From: CAWIVH01 sp963839475
Lineage (GTDB): Bacteria > Acidobacteriota > UBA6911
NCBI GenBank assembly: GCA_963839475.1
Contig: CAWIVH010000006.1
Span: 1-64,000, forward strand
Direction: 5' to 3'
Length of the DNA stretch: 64,000 nt
The notes under the pieces were generated by a model, which saw only the letters and a program-made list of their open reading frames with translations, had not been told where the DNA came from and made no database searches. Below are positions 61,544 through 64,000 of the stretch, in pieces. The first letter of the stretch is position 1; each line of letters opens with the position of its first letter. The position numbers were made by a program, and so were the translations under genes.

Positions 61544-62047
61544 CTATTTTGCAGCTAAGAGCGTGTCGACGGTCTCACGCAGTTTTTTGTATTTTCCAGG
61601 CATCACCCCGGAAAACTCTTTTGCCAGCTTGCCCTGACGGTCAAAGACCAGGGTGGTGGGATAAACTTCGATATTTCCGAACAGGTCCAGCTCACCCCAG
61701 CTCGGAGCCGCCACGGGGTATCTCATGTTCAGGCGTTTGGACGCCTCGGTCACTTGCTTAAAGGAACCCGAATCGGCTGCAAGCGCCACGAAATAAATCC
61801 CCTTGGGTTTGTACTCCGAGTAAAAGGCGTTGTATTCGGGGATCTCGGCGAGGCATGGAGCACACCATGTTCCCCAGAAATCAACGACGGTGACCTTTCC
61901 CGCGAGATCTTTGGAATTCAGGGTGGTTCCGTCTACCAGCTTGAGTTTGAAGTTCGGCAGGACGTCCTTGGCCTCACCCCGTGAAGGACTGGAGGCAAAG
62001 GTCAGGGCAACAATAAGGGCAAGAAGTGAAATCCACTTTTTGTTCAT
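61544..62047 (-). CDS. Secreted TlpA/ResA-like thioredoxin
   Basis: A 167-residue protein with a signal peptide (ISLLALIVALTFASSPSRG). The redoxin domain follows, with the active site in VVDFWGTWCAPCLAEIPEYN and a cis-proline region near VYPTTLVFDRQGKLA. TlpA/ResA proteins reduce disulfides in the envelope, for example in cytochrome c maturation. It is the only gene in its unit; the tsaA gene follows on the same strand. Confidence 0.88.
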   Translation of the reverse strand: MNKKWISLLALIVALTFASSPSRGEAKDVLPNFKLKLVDGTTLNSKDLAGKVTVVDFWGTWCAPCLAEIPEYNAFYSEYKPKGIYFVALAADSGSFKQVTEASKRLNMRYPVAAPSWGELDLFGNIEVYPTTLVFDRQGKLAKEFSGVMPGKYKKLRETVDTLLAAK

Positions 62048-62224
62048 GCACCATTGGACGAAAAAAAACGCCAGGGGTTACAAATTATTTAATTCCTCCC
62101 TTGGCGGGCTTCGGGGTTCAACGAACGATGCACCTTGAAAACCGGAGGCGGACCTATAAACTTTCAGGGAGCATAAGGCACCCCGGCACCCCGGGGCGCG
62201 CACGGGACAACGAGGGGAAACTTC

Positions 62225-62791
62225 ATGAATACCAGGAGATTTGCAGTCATCGTACTCACGCTGCTGGCAGCGCTGTCAACGGGGTCGCTGAGCTTCAAGG
62301 CCAAAGCTCAAGCCAGGACATCCATCCCGGCGCGGTACGCCGATCTGCCTCCGGGTGCTACACGCTGCGACCCCTCGCTCCCGATATGGGTGGATCTTTC
62401 CCCGCTGAACCAGCCGGAGGCCGGACAATCGGCCCGTTTTGAAGTGAAGGTGGAATCGATCCTGGATCCGGACATGATCAGGAATTCCTGGGTTGAATAT
62501 GAGATCCCCAGCAGGGTGCGCCGCATGGCGAGCGCCGTAGGCCGGCATTCCGTCCTGAACCGCTCCGGCCGGGGGCGCGCGGAGATGGAAGTTATAGTGC
62601 CTGACGAAAGCCGCTACGAGATCAGGGCCCATCTGGTGGTTGAACTGGCAACCGGGCAGGTCCTTCGCCAGACAGCGGTGCGCTGGATTGACCTCGGCGA
62701 AGAGGATCCGCCGGCAGGGATGATCGGCCGGATCACCAACCCGGACGGGACGGAAGCCCGCGTCTATCGCGGGATCACGGTGAGAAACTGA
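62225..62791 (+). CDS. Secreted protein of unknown function
   Basis: A 188-residue protein with a signal peptide (FAVIVLTLLAALSTGSLSF). The remainder is beta-rich (ARFEVKVESILDPDMIRNSW, RAEMEVIVPDESRYEIRAHL), without a family I recognise. It is followed by the metalloprotease gene with a one-base gap, so the two form an operon and may act together outside the cytoplasm. Confidence 0.7.
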   Translation: MNTRRFAVIVLTLLAALSTGSLSFKAKAQARTSIPARYADLPPGATRCDPSLPIWVDLSPLNQPEAGQSARFEVKVESILDPDMIRNSWVEYEIPSRVRRMASAVGRHSVLNRSGRGRAEMEVIVPDESRYEIRAHLVVELATGQVLRQTAVRWIDLGEEDPPAGMIGRITNPDGTEARVYRGITVRN

Positions 62792-62792
62792 C

Positions 62793-64000
62793 ATGAAAGA
62801 TCGCCGGTCTCTCTCCGTTGCATGGTGGATAGTGATTTTTGCGTGTGTCGCAGCCGTCCCGGCCTACGCCGAGTACACCGTGACCGGGAAGTTTCAGTAC
62901 GAAGACCGTGAGTTTGACCTCAACGGGTTTACCGGCGTGGTCAAGCCCCGGCCCATCCGGTTTGCCGATGTCCGGATCCGGGTGGGAACCAACCAACTGG
63001 CAATCGGGGCCACCCGGGAAGACGGCAGCTTCAGCATCGTGGTCAACGATACCACCGCCCAATCTATCACCGCGGTTTGCCTCACCTCCACCAGCCAGAC
63101 CCCTAACCTGCTTCTGGACGTGCGCGTGGCCAACCCGGACTCGAGCTTCGGATTGTTTTACTCTGTGGCGTCAGCCCCGGCGGCGGCCACAGGATCGGGC
63201 ACCGTCGATTTTGGCACCACCATCGCACCTTACACCAACGATGCCGGAAAAGCGTTCAACATATTCGACGTGGGCATCGATTCGGAACAGTTCGTGGCCT
63301 CTTCCTGGGCCAACGGCGGCTATCCCGCCGAAAAGCTCACCATCATCTGGTCGCTCACTCACCCGCGTTCAGGCTCCTACTACTCAGAGTCCGGGAGCAA
63401 CAAGTACATTTTCATCGGCGGCATCAGCGCCTACGACGACACGATTATCGCGCATGAATTCGGCCACTATATCGACGATATGTTCTCGAAATCCGACAGT
63501 CCGGGGGGATCTCATTACCTCGGGGACGACAACCAGGATATGCGGCTGTCGTGGGGGGAGGGTTTGGCCACTTTTCTTGGCTCCAGCGCACGGCTGTTTA
63601 GGGGGTATCCCAGGCCGGACATCTACGTAAACACCAATGGAACTTCATTAAGCTGGTCCTACGAAATCGAAACTCTGACCGCGACGGGCACCGTAATCGG
63701 CAACCGCACCGGAAGCACCAACGAGATCGCGGTCACGGCGGCCCTCTGGGATATTGTTGACGGGGCCGACACCCAGGACAATTCTCCAGGTACGGACGAC
63801 GACCCGCTACAACGGCCTTTCAGCGACGTCTGGAAATCCCTGACCGTCTACATGCCCACTGTCACGCAGCCCGGCATCACGGTGGAAACGTTCTGGGACG
63901 GCTGGTTCGCTCCCGCGGTCAGCAATGGGGCGCTGGCGGGAATGCAAACGATATTCAGCGCCGTTAACGGGATCGAGTTTATCGCCGATTCCGCGGAACC
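62793..64000 (+). CDS. Secreted zinc metalloprotease-like protein, partial
   Basis: The gene runs off the window end; 402 residues are visible. A signal peptide (VAWWIVIFACVAAVPAYA) precedes a beta-rich N-terminal region. The zinc-binding HEFGHYIDD lies at residues 221-229, and LSWGEGLATFLGSSARLF about 31 residues later holds a likely third ligand (E256), the HExxH-(about 30)-E gluzincin pattern. Such proteins are secreted peptidases; no specific family was assigned. It starts one base after the stop of the preceding secreted protein gene. Confidence 0.8.
   Translation, partial: MKDRRSLSVAWWIVIFACVAAVPAYAEYTVTGKFQYEDREFDLNGFTGVVKPRPIRFADVRIRVGTNQLAIGATREDGSFSIVVNDTTAQSITAVCLTSTSQTPNLLLDVRVANPDSSFGLFYSVASAPAAATGSGTVDFGTTIAPYTNDAGKAFNIFDVGIDSEQFVASSWANGGYPAEKLTIIWSLTHPRSGSYYSESGSNKYIFIGGISAYDDTIIAHEFGHYIDDMFSKSDSPGGSHYLGDDNQDMRLSWGEGLATFLGSSARLFRGYPRPDIYVNTNGTSLSWSYEIETLTATGTVIGNRTGSTNEIAVTAALWDIVDGADTQDNSPGTDDDPLQRPFSDVWKSLTVYMPTVTQPGITVETFWDGWFAPAVSNGALAGMQTIFSAVNGIEFIADSAE

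Overview
The window is about 60% GC and codes for a Gram-negative bacterium: it has outer-membrane export proteins, several secreted peptidases and a TonB C-terminal domain. A tyrosine kinase with a DUF4388 domain, a TIGR03790-type protein, secreted M28/M14 peptidases and intergenic space packed with interspersed palindromic repeats fit Acidobacteriota or a related uncultured lineage best. That placement is inference. No rRNA, tRNA or CRISPR array was seen. Most genes lie on the minus strand.

Regions. 84-1044: a HicA/HicB toxin-antitoxin pair and a solitary HigA-type antitoxin. 1151-12287: one minus-strand exopolysaccharide operon in the order Wza-type export protein, outer-membrane barrel, Wzz/GumC chain-length protein, tyrosine kinase, TIGR03790-TPR-TonB protein, sugar transferase, then a dehydrogenase/acetyltransferase/aminotransferase trio like WbpB-WbpD-WbpE (amino-sugar uronate synthesis). 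12982-17089: a PilZ protein, two NarL-type response regulators and a NarL/DegS-type histidine kinase directly upstream, probably controlling that operon. 17219-24228: a 59-residue zinc-ribbon protein and an AddA/AddB-type helicase-nuclease pair, with addB broken. 24649-38488: secreted M28 and M14 peptidases, TPR, HbpS/GlcG-like, PIG-L deacetylase, MFS exporter, HAD, SirB1-like, YgfZ and ferredoxin genes. 38485-42832: a membrane M28 peptidase, P5C dehydrogenase and an alpha/beta hydrolase. 42842-49158: a DmsABC-like molybdo-enzyme operon running into an FAD/Fe-S dehydrogenase. 49524-55908: a lysine/diaminopimelate operon asd-lysC-dapB-dapA-dapD-DUF1015. 56413-64000: a GT-C-like membrane protein, methyltransferase, GT2, TsaA/TrmO, TlpA-like thioredoxin and the start of a secreted metalloprotease.

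The most unusual content is the repeat system. Family A is a palindrome with arms like AACCGCAAAGACGCGAAG. Family B is a 150-250 bp module with a conserved core and a long TTCGCAGT hairpin. Family C is a GC-rich hairpin module with arms up to 34 bp. Family D is built from TTAGCT/AGCTAA arrays. A arms often flank B and/or C cargo, giving composite nested palindromes of 240-340 bp. A elements also sit in frame inside addA and addB, and A or D elements supply the stop codons of at least five genes.

Four genes have broken frames: the wbpB-like gene, addB, dapA and the DUF1015 gene. dapA is normally essential, so at least some breaks may be sequence errors; the addB break carries extra repetitive DNA and looks real.
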